In this document: in pieces, positions 34,740 through 43,668 of the stretch | Position numbering within the stretch: the stretch's first letter is position 1 | How the letters are laid out: the number at the start of each line of letters is the position of its first letter | DNA from: Psychrobacter immobilis | Lineage (GTDB): Bacteria > Pseudomonadota > Gammaproteobacteria > Pseudomonadales > Moraxellaceae | Direction of reading: 5' to 3' | Length of the DNA stretch: 64,000 bases | Assembly (NCBI RefSeq): GCF_904846225.1 | Contig: NZ_CAJGZJ010000003.1 | Span: forward strand, 1 to 64,000 | Program-made: the position numbers and the translations under genes | Notes under the pieces: model-generated | Databases searched by the model: none | What the model was told of the DNA's origin: nothing | The model's input: only the letters and a program-made list of their open reading frames with translations

Positions 34740-36332
34740 TTATGTCGTTCTCAGCGCTCTATCAATGGCTCGTTGCCACTTATCAAGGTGCTTTTCACGC
34801 CTATCAGCAGACATCGTAGGTTCAAAAATTCGATCAACTTGCCATGAGGATTGTAGGGTTGTTTCATCGTATAGACCTGACTTTAAACCAGCAAGTAACG
34901 CGGCTCCCTTTGCAGTGACTTCGGTATCTCTCGGACGCAGTACTGGCACATTGAGCAAGTCTGCTTGAAACTGCATCAGTAAATCGTTGTTCGCCGCACC
35001 GCCATCTACTCTTAATTCTGTGAGTGGATGAGGGCTGTCTTTTTGCATAGCGATTAGTACGTCATAAGTCTGGTAAGCAACGGCCTCTAAAGCTGCTCGG
35101 GCAATATGCGCTTTGGTCGTACCACGGCTCATTCCTGTAATACTCGCGCTGATATCCGAGCGCCAATAAGGCGCGCCAAGCCCTGTGAATGCAGGCAACA
35201 ATACCACCTCGCCACTATCATCGACTTGCCGTGCTAAATCCTCGACTTCACCGCTTTGTTGAATCATACCCAAATTATCACGCAGCCATTGGACAATGGC
35301 GCCTGCCATAAACACACTGCCCTCCAAAGCATAAGTCACTTCTTTTTTGGGTGGCTGTAGCATGCGTCGGCCTGACTGTACAATTTTATCAAACGATAGG
35401 TTTTCTGGACGAGACGATACCGACTTTCTTTGCCAAGCGATGGTAGTCAGTAGTTTGTGCTCACTGAGCTTGGGTTCTTTACCGATATTCATTAGCATAA
35501 AACAACCCGTACCATAAGTGTTTTTTGCCATGCCCACATCAAGGCAACCTTGGCCAAAAAGCGATGCCTGCTGGTCGCCTAATACCGCATGAATCGGGAT
35601 TTGTTTGGCAAACAGCCCTTTTTTGGTTTTACCAAAGTCACCATCGGACGGTAAAACTTTGGGTAAGATATTCATGGGTATCGCAAAACGCTCACACAGC
35701 GCCTCTGACCACGCCATTTTATGAATGTCATACAATAAGGTGCGAGATGCATTGGTCACATCAATCACATGCTCGCCGCCTGTCAAATTGTATATGAGCC
35801 AACTGTCTATCGTACCAAAAGCGATTTCCCCTTTATCGATACGCGCCCGCCATTTAGGGTTATGCTCTAGCAACCAAGCTATTTTGCTCGCGCTAAAATA
35901 CGGATCCAAGCGTAATCCTGTGATACGCTGCACTTCGCTTGCCATGTCATCCTGCTTGCCATTGGCTAGACTGCTGGCACGCTCCATAGCAAATTTTTTA
36001 CAGTAGCTCGCGGTACGTCTGTCTTGCCAAATGATTGCAGGAGCTAAGGGCTTGCCTGTTTGCTTATCCCAAACGACAATAGACTCACGCTGATTGGTAA
36101 TCGCAATACTGGTGACATCGGTGGCGAGTAGCCCTGCCTGATTAATAACATCATGCGCACAACTGATCTGCGTCTGCCAAATTTGTCTGGCGTCTTGTTC
36201 GACAAAATCAGCTTGGGGCGTTTTTAGCGTCGTCGGCTGTTGTGCCATTTTTATCGGACGAGCACGATCATCGTACAATATCGCTCGACTCGACGTTGTG
36301 CCTTGGTCTAAAGCCAAAATATATCCTGCCAT
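34740..36332 (-). CDS. glpK: glycerol kinase
   Basis: GlpK phosphorylates glycerol with ATP to glycerol-3-phosphate in the cytoplasm. The protein begins MAGYILALDQGTTSSRAILY from an ATG at 36332 (a GTG lies 3 bp upstream), and contains GMAKNTYGTGCFMLMN and FTGLGAPYW. Length is 530 residues against about 500 in E. coli. The excess is an insertion of about 26 residues near residue 315, between LLTTIA and VTYALEG, replacing the short CGPTG loop of E. coli. No glpF or glpD is adjacent; it is divergent from the TolC gene across a 564-bp gap. Confidence 0.95.
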   Translation of the reverse strand: MAGYILALDQGTTSSRAILYDDRARPIKMAQQPTTLKTPQADFVEQDARQIWQTQISCAHDVINQAGLLATDVTSIAITNQRESIVVWDKQTGKPLAPAIIWQDRRTASYCKKFAMERASSLANGKQDDMASEVQRITGLRLDPYFSASKIAWLLEHNPKWRARIDKGEIAFGTIDSWLIYNLTGGEHVIDVTNASRTLLYDIHKMAWSEALCERFAIPMNILPKVLPSDGDFGKTKKGLFAKQIPIHAVLGDQQASLFGQGCLDVGMAKNTYGTGCFMLMNIGKEPKLSEHKLLTTIAWQRKSVSSRPENLSFDKIVQSGRRMLQPPKKEVTYALEGSVFMAGAIVQWLRDNLGMIQQSGEVEDLARQVDDSGEVVLLPAFTGLGAPYWRSDISASITGMSRGTTKAHIARAALEAVAYQTYDVLIAMQKDSPHPLTELRVDGGAANNDLLMQFQADLLNVPVLRPRDTEVTAKGAALLAGLKSGLYDETTLQSSWQVDRIFEPTMSADRREKHLDKWQRAIDRALRTT

Positions 36333-36896
36333 CACTCACATCCCATCTTATGTCATTTGCGTTTCATAACCATCTATTTATGAATAGCGCCCTAAGTCTT
36401 TTTTATCTGCTGATTGAGATTGCACTTCATTTGTTCATCTAAGCATCTAAAACGATTACTGCGAACAATGGTATCTCTCAATAATATAAACCATATATAA
36501 TACTGAAATATAGCACAGGTCACTATTATCTATGGTTTATAAACGGTGTCATAGGTAATCCATCAAACCTAAGAATCTTTAATCATCATAGCGCTTCGCA
36601 CTTGATAACCGTCTATTATTGATTAATAGTGGATACTATCATCTGTCTTATATCGGAACGCATAACATAAAATTACCGCTCATTCAATGCAAAACAAGCA
36701 AATACTGAGTATTGACCCGTCACCTTTGTGGTACTACAGTGTACGCCTTATTACTAGTAACAAAATTCTAGTTCTTGTTAATCATCTATAATATTGCTCT
36801 CGCATAACGAGCTATAACGGTTATTATTTTTGATACTTTTAACGCTAGATGCTGCTCTAAAAACCCTTGCTTTCCAATTAATGGCTTATGTGAATT
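36333..36896. other. Divergent intergenic region, glpK / tolC
   Basis: This 564-bp gap lies between divergent glpK and the export operon. It is AT-rich and has no recognisable coding sequence, MITE copy or terminator. Promoters for both genes must be here; none could be assigned with confidence. Confidence 0.5.
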
Positions 36897-38564
36897 ATGA
36901 AACTTGCTTTATCGACGCGGTCTACTGCTGTGATGACGGTTACACTCATGGCTTTAACGACGTCTACGCACGCTCAAGAAAATAATAGCGAATTGCAAAA
37001 TGACATAACGCCTGTCGCCGTGACGCAAATTATTGATGCAGATAATCAGAGTAACGCTCAAAATGAGAGAACAACTGCTGCCGACAATATTAAACAAGAT
37101 AACCTTCATAACCCTCAGCAGCAGACTGGTTTGACGACGCTTATCGATCCTATCACTCATAAAAGCATTAATAACAGTTATCCATTAGAAGTGTCTAGCC
37201 TGTTAAGCCTTGAGCAAGCTCAAAATATCTTGTTGAAAGTTTCTCCAAAAATTGCTGCCAATCAAGCAGCGATTGCCGCCAGTGAATATCAAACCGATGC
37301 GCTCAAGACCATAGATTACCCTTTGGTGTTCGCACAAGTATCAGCCAACGCCTACAATGTAGATGCAGATATTGATTTATCGACGATCAAAAATGGGATT
37401 ATTAATGATGTGAATGGTAGTGCTGGCAACATTGTGCCGTCTATTCCCCCGCTACCCGAGTTACCAAATTTTGGTGAATTGATTGGTGAGCGTATCCCTG
37501 ATTCATACGAATTAAAGCGTTCAGGTTCAACGACTGGTGCAGGTCTTGGTGTGGTATGGCCAATCTATACCGCTGGACGCACAGCCGCATTAACAGGTGC
37601 TTCCAATGCCCGTACTCAAGAAGCCGTAGCAAACAGTTTATTGGATACAAACGAGCTTTATAATACTTTAATTGAGCGGTACTTTAAGGCACAACTGGCC
37701 ATCATTGCCGCCTACTTACGTGAAGATGCATATGATACGTTGCAGCAGACCGACCACATGGCACAGCGGCTTTTTGAAGAAGGTTTTATCTCGCGTGTTG
37801 ATCGCCTAGAAGCACAATCTGCACTTGCCGATGCAAAAAGCGAATCGGTAAATGCAAATAATGATGCGCGTCTTGCTATGATGGCTTTACAGCGTTTATT
37901 GCGTACCGATTACCGTATCAAACCCACGACGCCTTTATTTGTCTCGAGCCGCCCTTTACCCGATGTAAATTACTTTCAGAATTTAGCACTCAGCAATCAT
38001 CCGGGCTTACAAAAAGTCGCTGCCAAACGTGCACAGGCTGAGCAGCTACATGCGCTATCAGATACAGGCTACAAGCCTACTGTTATGCTATATGGTTATG
38101 GACAAGTCGAAAAAGATCCCAGTTGGGTAGCGGGTGTTTCTGCCAGCTGGAAACTGTGGGGCGGCCTCGATAAAACCGCACTACTGGCCTCGAGTAATGC
38201 CAAAATACGCCAAGCCGATTTGTCTGAAATTGAAGTCAGCGACAATCTATTATTATTGGTCGAAAAAAACTGGCACGATGTCAATAACGCTCAATCACGT
38301 TATCAGGCCCTGCAAAGTAATGTAGATTTGGCCGCTGAGGTCTTGCGTTTACGTCAATTGGGACTACAAGAGGGCTTGAATACGCCTATCGATGTGGTGC
38401 AAGCACAGACACAGTCTCTCAAGGCGCGTACCGAACAAGCTCAAGCGGCAAATAGCTATGTACAATCACTGGCAGCTCTGATGCAAAGCTGCGGTACGCC
38501 CCTCGCTTTCAACGCTTACCTCAATGCTGCCGACATTCGATTGCCAACTTTGTATACTAAATAA
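36897..38564 (+). CDS. TolC-family outer-membrane efflux protein
   Basis: The 555-residue protein has a signal peptide (cleavage after STHA, about residue 25), a low-complexity Asn/Gln-rich N-terminal region and two repeats of the outer-membrane efflux domain (about residues 100-320 and 340-540), with helix segments such as LSLEQAQNILLKVSPKIAANQ and FEEGFISRVDRLEAQSALADA. TolC-like trimers make an outer-membrane exit duct for an inner-membrane exporter. It is the first gene of a five-gene plus-strand run with yihY, hlyD-type and two permease genes, so it probably serves that exporter. Confidence 0.9.
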   Translation: MKLALSTRSTAVMTVTLMALTTSTHAQENNSELQNDITPVAVTQIIDADNQSNAQNERTTAADNIKQDNLHNPQQQTGLTTLIDPITHKSINNSYPLEVSSLLSLEQAQNILLKVSPKIAANQAAIAASEYQTDALKTIDYPLVFAQVSANAYNVDADIDLSTIKNGIINDVNGSAGNIVPSIPPLPELPNFGELIGERIPDSYELKRSGSTTGAGLGVVWPIYTAGRTAALTGASNARTQEAVANSLLDTNELYNTLIERYFKAQLAIIAAYLREDAYDTLQQTDHMAQRLFEEGFISRVDRLEAQSALADAKSESVNANNDARLAMMALQRLLRTDYRIKPTTPLFVSSRPLPDVNYFQNLALSNHPGLQKVAAKRAQAEQLHALSDTGYKPTVMLYGYGQVEKDPSWVAGVSASWKLWGGLDKTALLASSNAKIRQADLSEIEVSDNLLLLVEKNWHDVNNAQSRYQALQSNVDLAAEVLRLRQLGLQEGLNTPIDVVQAQTQSLKARTEQAQAANSYVQSLAALMQSCGTPLAFNAYLNAADIRLPTLYTK

Positions 38565-38671
38565 TGATTTTATATTAAAAATCATTGGGTAGGTTGACGA
38601 GCATTTGTAGTGATTATCATGTAGCTGCTAATAACCATATTATTACTAATACTATTGTGAATAAACGTTTT

Positions 38672-39535
38672 ATGAAAAAAATGACTTTTAAATTGGCAAA
38701 TTGGCTACCTTCCTTAATAGACACGTGGCGTATCGCCAATCGCTCTAATATTTGGGCGCATTGTGCCAGCGTGGGATTTTTTGGTTTTCTATCTATTTTT
38801 CCCGTAATGGCCGTATTTGTGCTGCTTTATGGTCTCGCATTTTCACCTGTTCAAATGCAAGAACAGATCTCACTCTTACAGTCTTTTATACCCGATACTG
38901 TCTATGAAGTTCTTAATTCACGCTTAAGCGAACTGCTTTCTAATACCGCATCCGCACTGACCTTTAGCCTTATTGTATCGACCTTGCTCGCCCTTTATGC
39001 AGGCTCTAAAGGTATAAAATCTCTAATCATTCTTATTAATCTCGCCTTTCATATCACCCAAGAGCGCAGCTTCATACAGGGTACGATTCGGGCGCTTGGT
39101 TTAACCTTTGGGGCGGTAGTGGTATTGATAATAGCAATCTCCTCTATCGCTATCATTCCTTTAGGGGCGACTTATCTCCCGCTTCCTCAAGTCGCTAAGA
39201 CGATTGCGCTTTGGAGCCGGTGGCCGATATTGGCTGGTATCATATTCTTAAGCTTTTTAAGCCTATATCGCCTAGCGCCAAACCGTGACGCTATCGCACT
39301 GAAAAAACTAATACCAGGAGCCGCTCTGGCGACCATTCTTTGGATTGTATTGTCTGTGCTGTTTTCGATTTATGTACAAAACTTTAATAACTACAGTGCT
39401 GAGTTTGGCGCGCTTTCCTCTGCTGTGGTCATCATGCTATGGCTTTATTATTCGGCATTTATCATCGCCCTTGGCGCTATTTTTAATTCTGAAACCATAG
39501 AAAATGCCAAACCTTATGCGGTTCGTATGTATTAG
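38672..39535 (+). CDS. YihY/BrkB-family inner-membrane protein
   Basis: From the ATG at 38672 (a GTG at 38657 and TTG at 38585 are in frame upstream) the 287-residue protein has about six transmembrane segments and the YihY/BrkB signature AHCASVGFFGFLSIFPVMAVFVLLYG near residue 20, plus YRLAPNRDAIALKKLIPGA near residue 215 and NYSAEFGALSSAVVIMLWLY near residue 245. The family was once annotated as RNase BN but is now viewed as membrane proteins of unknown transport function. It lies 107 bp after tolC and 48 bp before hlyD, an unusual place for this gene. Confidence 0.85.
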   Translation: MKKMTFKLANWLPSLIDTWRIANRSNIWAHCASVGFFGFLSIFPVMAVFVLLYGLAFSPVQMQEQISLLQSFIPDTVYEVLNSRLSELLSNTASALTFSLIVSTLLALYAGSKGIKSLIILINLAFHITQERSFIQGTIRALGLTFGAVVVLIIAISSIAIIPLGATYLPLPQVAKTIALWSRWPILAGIIFLSFLSLYRLAPNRDAIALKKLIPGAALATILWIVLSVLFSIYVQNFNNYSAEFGALSSAVVIMLWLYYSAFIIALGAIFNSETIENAKPYAVRMY

Positions 39536-39583
39536 TCATAAACCTTTTACTTTTAACTTTGTTGCTCTAGGAATCTCACTGTC

Positions 39584-40798
39584 ATGACTGAATCTACAAA
39601 CGGGTCAGACGACTCACGCAAATTAAACGACTCAGACCCATCAATGTCATCAAATAGCAGTCAAAATGAGCGAACCCCCGTTGAGCCTATCATCGACAGT
39701 ATAGAGACGGAACAAAAGCAAGAACAAGCAGTGCCTAACTATAAGCGCGAGCCAGCAAAAGCGAATAAATCCGCCATCATAAAAAAGGGAATGATCGCAT
39801 TATTGGTTCTGATCGTATTGGCTGTGATTGCTTATGGTCTCTATAAAAGTAATCAAGATAGCGAGCCTAAAGTCGTTACCTTACAAGGTCAGATGCAAAT
39901 GCAGCAAACGTCCATCGCCGCAAAAGTATCAGGGCGTATTGCTCAAATTTTAGTGACAGAAGGTGATGCAGTGACAGTCGGTCAGCAGCTGATTGAAATG
40001 GACTCACCAGAAATTAACGCCAAAATCAGTCAAGCGCGTGCTGGCAAGCAAATGGCACAAAGTCAATTAGATAAAGCCGAAAACGGCGCTCGCCCGCAAG
40101 AGATCGCTCAAGCAAAAGCGGCATGGCAAGCCAATAAAGCCGCCTCTGATTTGGCAGAAAACACATATCAGCGTGTCAATCGTCTTTATGAAGAAGGGCT
40201 TATGGCACGGCAAAAGCGCGACGAGGCGTATGCGCAATATCTGGCCACTCAAGATCAAACTGAAGCGGCTCGCTTGCAATACAATTTGGCGATGGAAGGG
40301 ACGCGCAGTGAAGATAAGTCAGCTGCCACAGCACAAGTCGCACAGGTCGATGCTCAAGTGGAAGAAGCACTAGTAGCAAAAGAAGAAGCCAATTTAAAGA
40401 GTCCTATCGCTGGTATCGTTGACAATGTCATTGTCAGTGCTGGTGAAGTTATCGGTCAAGGCGTTCCTCTTTTGACGTTGGTCAATACGAATGACCAATG
40501 GGTAGTGCTTAACGTCACTGAATCATATTTGAATCAATTTGCTATTGGTCAGCAGTTTACTGGTACGATTCCAGCGCTGTCATCAGCCAATAAACCTTAT
40601 ACCAAGACGTTTACCGTCTATGCCACGTCAACGCTGTCTGACTTTGCGACTTGGCGTTCAACCAATAATGATGATGGCTTCGATGTACGTACTTTTGAGG
40701 TAAAAGCGCGACCGACCAATCCTGACGCACGTATTCGCTCGGGTATGAGCGTCATTGTCCGTATTGATCCCACTATTGTTCCTCAGACCCAAGAGTAA
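39584..40798 (+). CDS. HlyD-family membrane fusion protein
   Basis: The 404-residue protein has a polar Ser/Asn-rich cytoplasmic N-terminus, one transmembrane helix near residues 67-88 (GMIALLVLIVLAVIAYGLY) and a periplasmic part with a biotinyl-lipoyl-like beta domain (IAAKVSGRIAQILVTEGDAV near residue 110), an alpha-helical hairpin of about 100 residues and the closing half NLKSPIAGIVDNVIVSAGEV. This layout is typical of adaptors linking inner-membrane exporters to TolC. It overlaps no gene but is 3 bp from the next permease, indicating tight coupling. Confidence 0.92.
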   Translation: MTESTNGSDDSRKLNDSDPSMSSNSSQNERTPVEPIIDSIETEQKQEQAVPNYKREPAKANKSAIIKKGMIALLVLIVLAVIAYGLYKSNQDSEPKVVTLQGQMQMQQTSIAAKVSGRIAQILVTEGDAVTVGQQLIEMDSPEINAKISQARAGKQMAQSQLDKAENGARPQEIAQAKAAWQANKAASDLAENTYQRVNRLYEEGLMARQKRDEAYAQYLATQDQTEAARLQYNLAMEGTRSEDKSAATAQVAQVDAQVEEALVAKEEANLKSPIAGIVDNVIVSAGEVIGQGVPLLTLVNTNDQWVVLNVTESYLNQFAIGQQFTGTIPALSSANKPYTKTFTVYATSTLSDFATWRSTNNDDGFDVRTFEVKARPTNPDARIRSGMSVIVRIDPTIVPQTQE

Positions 40799-40801
40799 GC
40801 C

Positions 40802-42154
40802 ATGCGCCTGACCAAGCTAAGTACGGCTTTTGTACGTAGTGCTGCCTATGAGCGACGATTTTTAGCCAATAATACTTGGGATTTTAGCATGGTCGTTTGG
40901 ATACCGTTGATGACGGTATTGACAGTTTGGTGGATATTTTCACAAACTCAGGTGACAGATTTGCCCATTGGCGTCATAGATCAAGACAATAGCCCTTCTG
41001 CCAACACTGCTGTGCGTTACTTAGACGCCAGCCCTACTCTGAAAGTAAGACAGCTTTATTACTCAGAAGCCGAGGCAGAAGCCGCAATCTTACAACGTGA
41101 TATTTATGCTGTCGTCATTATTCCTAATGATTTTTCTCGCAATATTTTATCTGGCAAGCCAGCGCCATTGATTTTGCAAGTGAACGCTCAGTACGGTACG
41201 CATTCAGGCATTATTCAAACCAGCGTACAGGCCGTCGCTGGTACGTTGTCAGCAGGCGTTGAGATACAGCGTTTGGTCAAAAAAGGCATGGCACCGTCAC
41301 AAGCCGCGATTGCTTACTCGCCGATTAAAATACAACGTATCAGCTTATTCAATGCGGCAACCAACTATCAACAGTTTTTAGCATCAACCGTCATTCCTGC
41401 CTTGTTGCACATTTTGGCAATGGTCATCGGTGCAACGACGATTGGCCGTGAGCTGCGTGATAAAAATCTTGGTCATTGGTATCGTTTTATCAGTACTGAT
41501 GATCCTAGTTTACCGACGCACAGTGAATCCAACTCAGTATTAAAAACCGAAAACAGCTCAGTATTAAAAATGGACAACAATTTAATATTAGAGACGGACA
41601 ACAGCCATGCCTTGAATGGTAAAAATAAAGTGATGAGTAAAGCGGTCGAACCCGTCAGTATTTTAGTCTTATTATTTGGGTTATTGGGCAAATATTTTTG
41701 GCCGATATTGGCCTATAGTATCTGGGCGATGTTGGCGTTATGGCTCGCCACGCCTCAAGAGTCCGTTGCCATAAGCTCACTCGTCATCACTTATATCGGC
41801 TTAGTACTACTGATAATGCTATCGTTTTGGCTCGGTGCAATCTTTACCTTAGGCTCATTTTCATTACGTATGGGCTTGTCTTCTACTGCCTTTATTTCTG
41901 CGCCTTCTTATGCTTTTGCTGGTGTCACTTTCCCTTATATCGCCATTAGTGACAGCGCCAAACATTGGTCAGATGCCTTGCCACTCACTCATTATCTAAA
42001 GTTGCATATTGCACAATTACAGATGCAAGCGCCTGTTGCCGTATCATTGCCAATTGTTTATGGGCTGACGCTTGCGACAACGCTTGCGATGATGTTGACT
42101 GCCTTGTTGACTAAACGCGCGCTGGCGCATCCTGAACGTTGGGGAGCACGCTAA
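40802..42154 (+). CDS. ABC-2 type permease, first subunit
   Basis: The 450-residue protein has an N-terminal helix (about residues 28-48), a large periplasmic domain with PIGVIDQDNSPSANTAVRYL near residue 58, and a group of five helices at the C-terminus, as in YhhJ/YbhS-type ABC-2 exporters. Between helices 2 and 3 lies a cytoplasmic insertion with an 8-residue unit repeated three times (residues 244-267). No Walker motifs are present. It begins 3 bp after hlyD and its stop codon overlaps the next start (TAATG), so the two permeases are translationally coupled and probably form a heterodimer. Confidence 0.88.
   Translation: MRLTKLSTAFVRSAAYERRFLANNTWDFSMVVWIPLMTVLTVWWIFSQTQVTDLPIGVIDQDNSPSANTAVRYLDASPTLKVRQLYYSEAEAEAAILQRDIYAVVIIPNDFSRNILSGKPAPLILQVNAQYGTHSGIIQTSVQAVAGTLSAGVEIQRLVKKGMAPSQAAIAYSPIKIQRISLFNAATNYQQFLASTVIPALLHILAMVIGATTIGRELRDKNLGHWYRFISTDDPSLPTHSESNSVLKTENSSVLKMDNNLILETDNSHALNGKNKVMSKAVEPVSILVLLFGLLGKYFWPILAYSIWAMLALWLATPQESVAISSLVITYIGLVLLIMLSFWLGAIFTLGSFSLRMGLSSTAFISAPSYAFAGVTFPYIAISDSAKHWSDALPLTHYLKLHIAQLQMQAPVAVSLPIVYGLTLATTLAMMLTALLTKRALAHPERWGAR
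41531..41602 (+). repeat. 24-bp in-frame tandem repeat in ABC-2 permease
   Basis: Three 24-bp units (41531-41554, 41555-41578, 41579-41602) encode NSVLKTEN, SSVLKMDN and NLILETDN within a cytoplasmic loop of the permease. The first two units differ at few bases; the third is more diverged. Confidence 0.85.
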
Positions 42155-43362
42155 TGTCATTATCCTCAAAAAACAATTCATCTACCAAAACGGCTGATTC
42201 AAATTCAAAAGAAAACGTATCGTCACAAACTGTTTTTGGCGGTTTTTTACAGACCATTAAAGACATCTTTTCTGATAAAGGTGTGCTCTTATTATTGATA
42301 ATTGCCCCCATCATTTATGGATTTTTTTATCCTTGGCCTTATTCAACGGAAGTGGTCAATCATGTGCCCGTTGGCATTATTGACGAAGACAATAGCAATC
42401 TATCACGGACGATTGCTCGTTATGCGAGTGCCAGCCCGCAGTTAGATACCAAGCTTTTTCTCAATGAGCAAGCGGCTAAAGAAGCCATTTGGTCAGATGA
42501 AATTGCGGGCTATATGGTTATCCCAAGTGGGCTTGAGCAGCAAGTATTGTCTGGAAAGGCAGCGAGCGTCAGTGTTCTTGGCAACGGCGGTTATTTTTTA
42601 TTAAATAAAAACGTACAAATGGGATTTTTAAAAGCCGTCAGTACGGTATCCGCAGGTATTGAGATCAAAAAAAACGTGGCTCAAGGCGCCTATTCAGCGA
42701 CCGCAGCAGCCAATACCCAAGCGGTGCCATTAAAGATTGTTCCTTTGTATAATAAAACAGAAGGTTATGGCGCTTATGTCGTGCCAGCGGTGTCTATTCT
42801 CATTTTGCAACAGACGCTTTTGATGTCGACAGCCATGCTGATTGGTACTTGGTATGAGCAACGTCGTCATAGAACGAGTATCCGCGGCTGGCTTGGTCGT
42901 ATTGGTGCGCTTAGTATGTTTGGTTTTATAACTGGCTGCTTTTATTATGGCTGGGCGTTTGAGCTGCATCACTATTCTCGTGGACAAAACATGCTCGGTA
43001 GCCTACTGTTTCTATTATTATTTTGTCCCACAGTGGCGACGCTCGGCTGTGTGCTTGGACTTTGGTTTCGTCAGCGTGAACGCAGTATGCAAATTTTGAT
43101 TTTTAGCTCATTGCCGATGTTCTTTATCAGTGGCTATCCTTGGCCCGCCGATCAACTTCCACAGCTCATCCAAATCATCCGCTGGCTCATACCGACGACG
43201 CCTGCCATCAATACATCCGTCCAGCTTAACCAAATGGGCGCCAGTGTCTCACAAGTTGCAGTTGGATTTTATGCATTGGCAGGATTGTTGGCTTTTTACT
43301 TCGCTCTGCTTATGTTAATACGCTGGCATCACTCCACAAAACAAAATAAAGCATTGTTATAA
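42154..43362 (+). CDS. ABC-2 type permease, second subunit
   Basis: The protein (402 residues from the ATG at 42154; a TTG 15 bp upstream is in frame) has the same plan as its upstream neighbour: one N-terminal helix (about residues 42-62), a periplasmic domain with VPVGIIDEDNSNLSRTIARY near residue 72, and C-terminal helices. The ribosome site GGGGAG precedes the ATG by nine bases and lies inside the upstream gene. The pair forms the membrane part of an exporter whose ATP-binding subunit is absent here. Substrate is unknown. Confidence 0.88.
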   Translation: MSLSSKNNSSTKTADSNSKENVSSQTVFGGFLQTIKDIFSDKGVLLLLIIAPIIYGFFYPWPYSTEVVNHVPVGIIDEDNSNLSRTIARYASASPQLDTKLFLNEQAAKEAIWSDEIAGYMVIPSGLEQQVLSGKAASVSVLGNGGYFLLNKNVQMGFLKAVSTVSAGIEIKKNVAQGAYSATAAANTQAVPLKIVPLYNKTEGYGAYVVPAVSILILQQTLLMSTAMLIGTWYEQRRHRTSIRGWLGRIGALSMFGFITGCFYYGWAFELHHYSRGQNMLGSLLFLLLFCPTVATLGCVLGLWFRQRERSMQILIFSSLPMFFISGYPWPADQLPQLIQIIRWLIPTTPAINTSVQLNQMGASVSQVAVGFYALAGLLAFYFALLMLIRWHHSTKQNKALL

Positions 43363-43378
43363 AGAAGAGTCCATTCAC

Positions 43379-43508
43379 TATAAAAAAAATACAGTAGTGC
43401 TAGGATAAGTTTTCGCAGCCTCTGTCAGCAACGACACAGCAAGCAAGAAAAAATTATCCGAGCACTACTTTATAATGAGTGTGCTTGTTTTATTGGAGAT
43501 CAACTATA
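43379..43508 (-). repeat. MITE-like palindromic element, copy 5
   Basis: The core runs from CAGTAGTGCTAGG (43392) through GCCTCTGTCAGC and GACACAGCAAGC to CCGAGCACTACTT (43458-43470). It is most like the copy at 11989, sharing the flank TTTATAATGAGTGTGCTTG. It lies between the second permease gene and sthA. Confidence 0.85.
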
Positions 43509-43593
43509 TAGAGGATTTTAGTCAGCTGAATATAAAAGAAGCGCCGCTATAAGCGAACTATGCTGATAGAAATCTGATCAATAAAAAGCAAAC

Positions 43594-43629
43594 CAAAAAA
43601 AGCACCTGCTAATATGGCAGACGCTTTTG
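43594..43629 (-). terminator. Intrinsic terminator of sthA
   Basis: On the minus strand, AAAAGCGTCTGCC pairs imperfectly with GCAGGTGCTTTTTTT; the stem is followed by a T-run. It lies 40 bp after the sthA stop codon. Confidence 0.65.
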
Positions 43630-43668
43630 ATGTTGCTTAAAAGTGCTACAGCTTGAAAGTGCTACGAC

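Noticed and set aside
38585-38671. Upstream TTG or GTG start for the YihY-family gene
   Set aside because: The extra N-terminal residues are not typical of the family and have no ribosome site; the ATG at 38672 was preferred.
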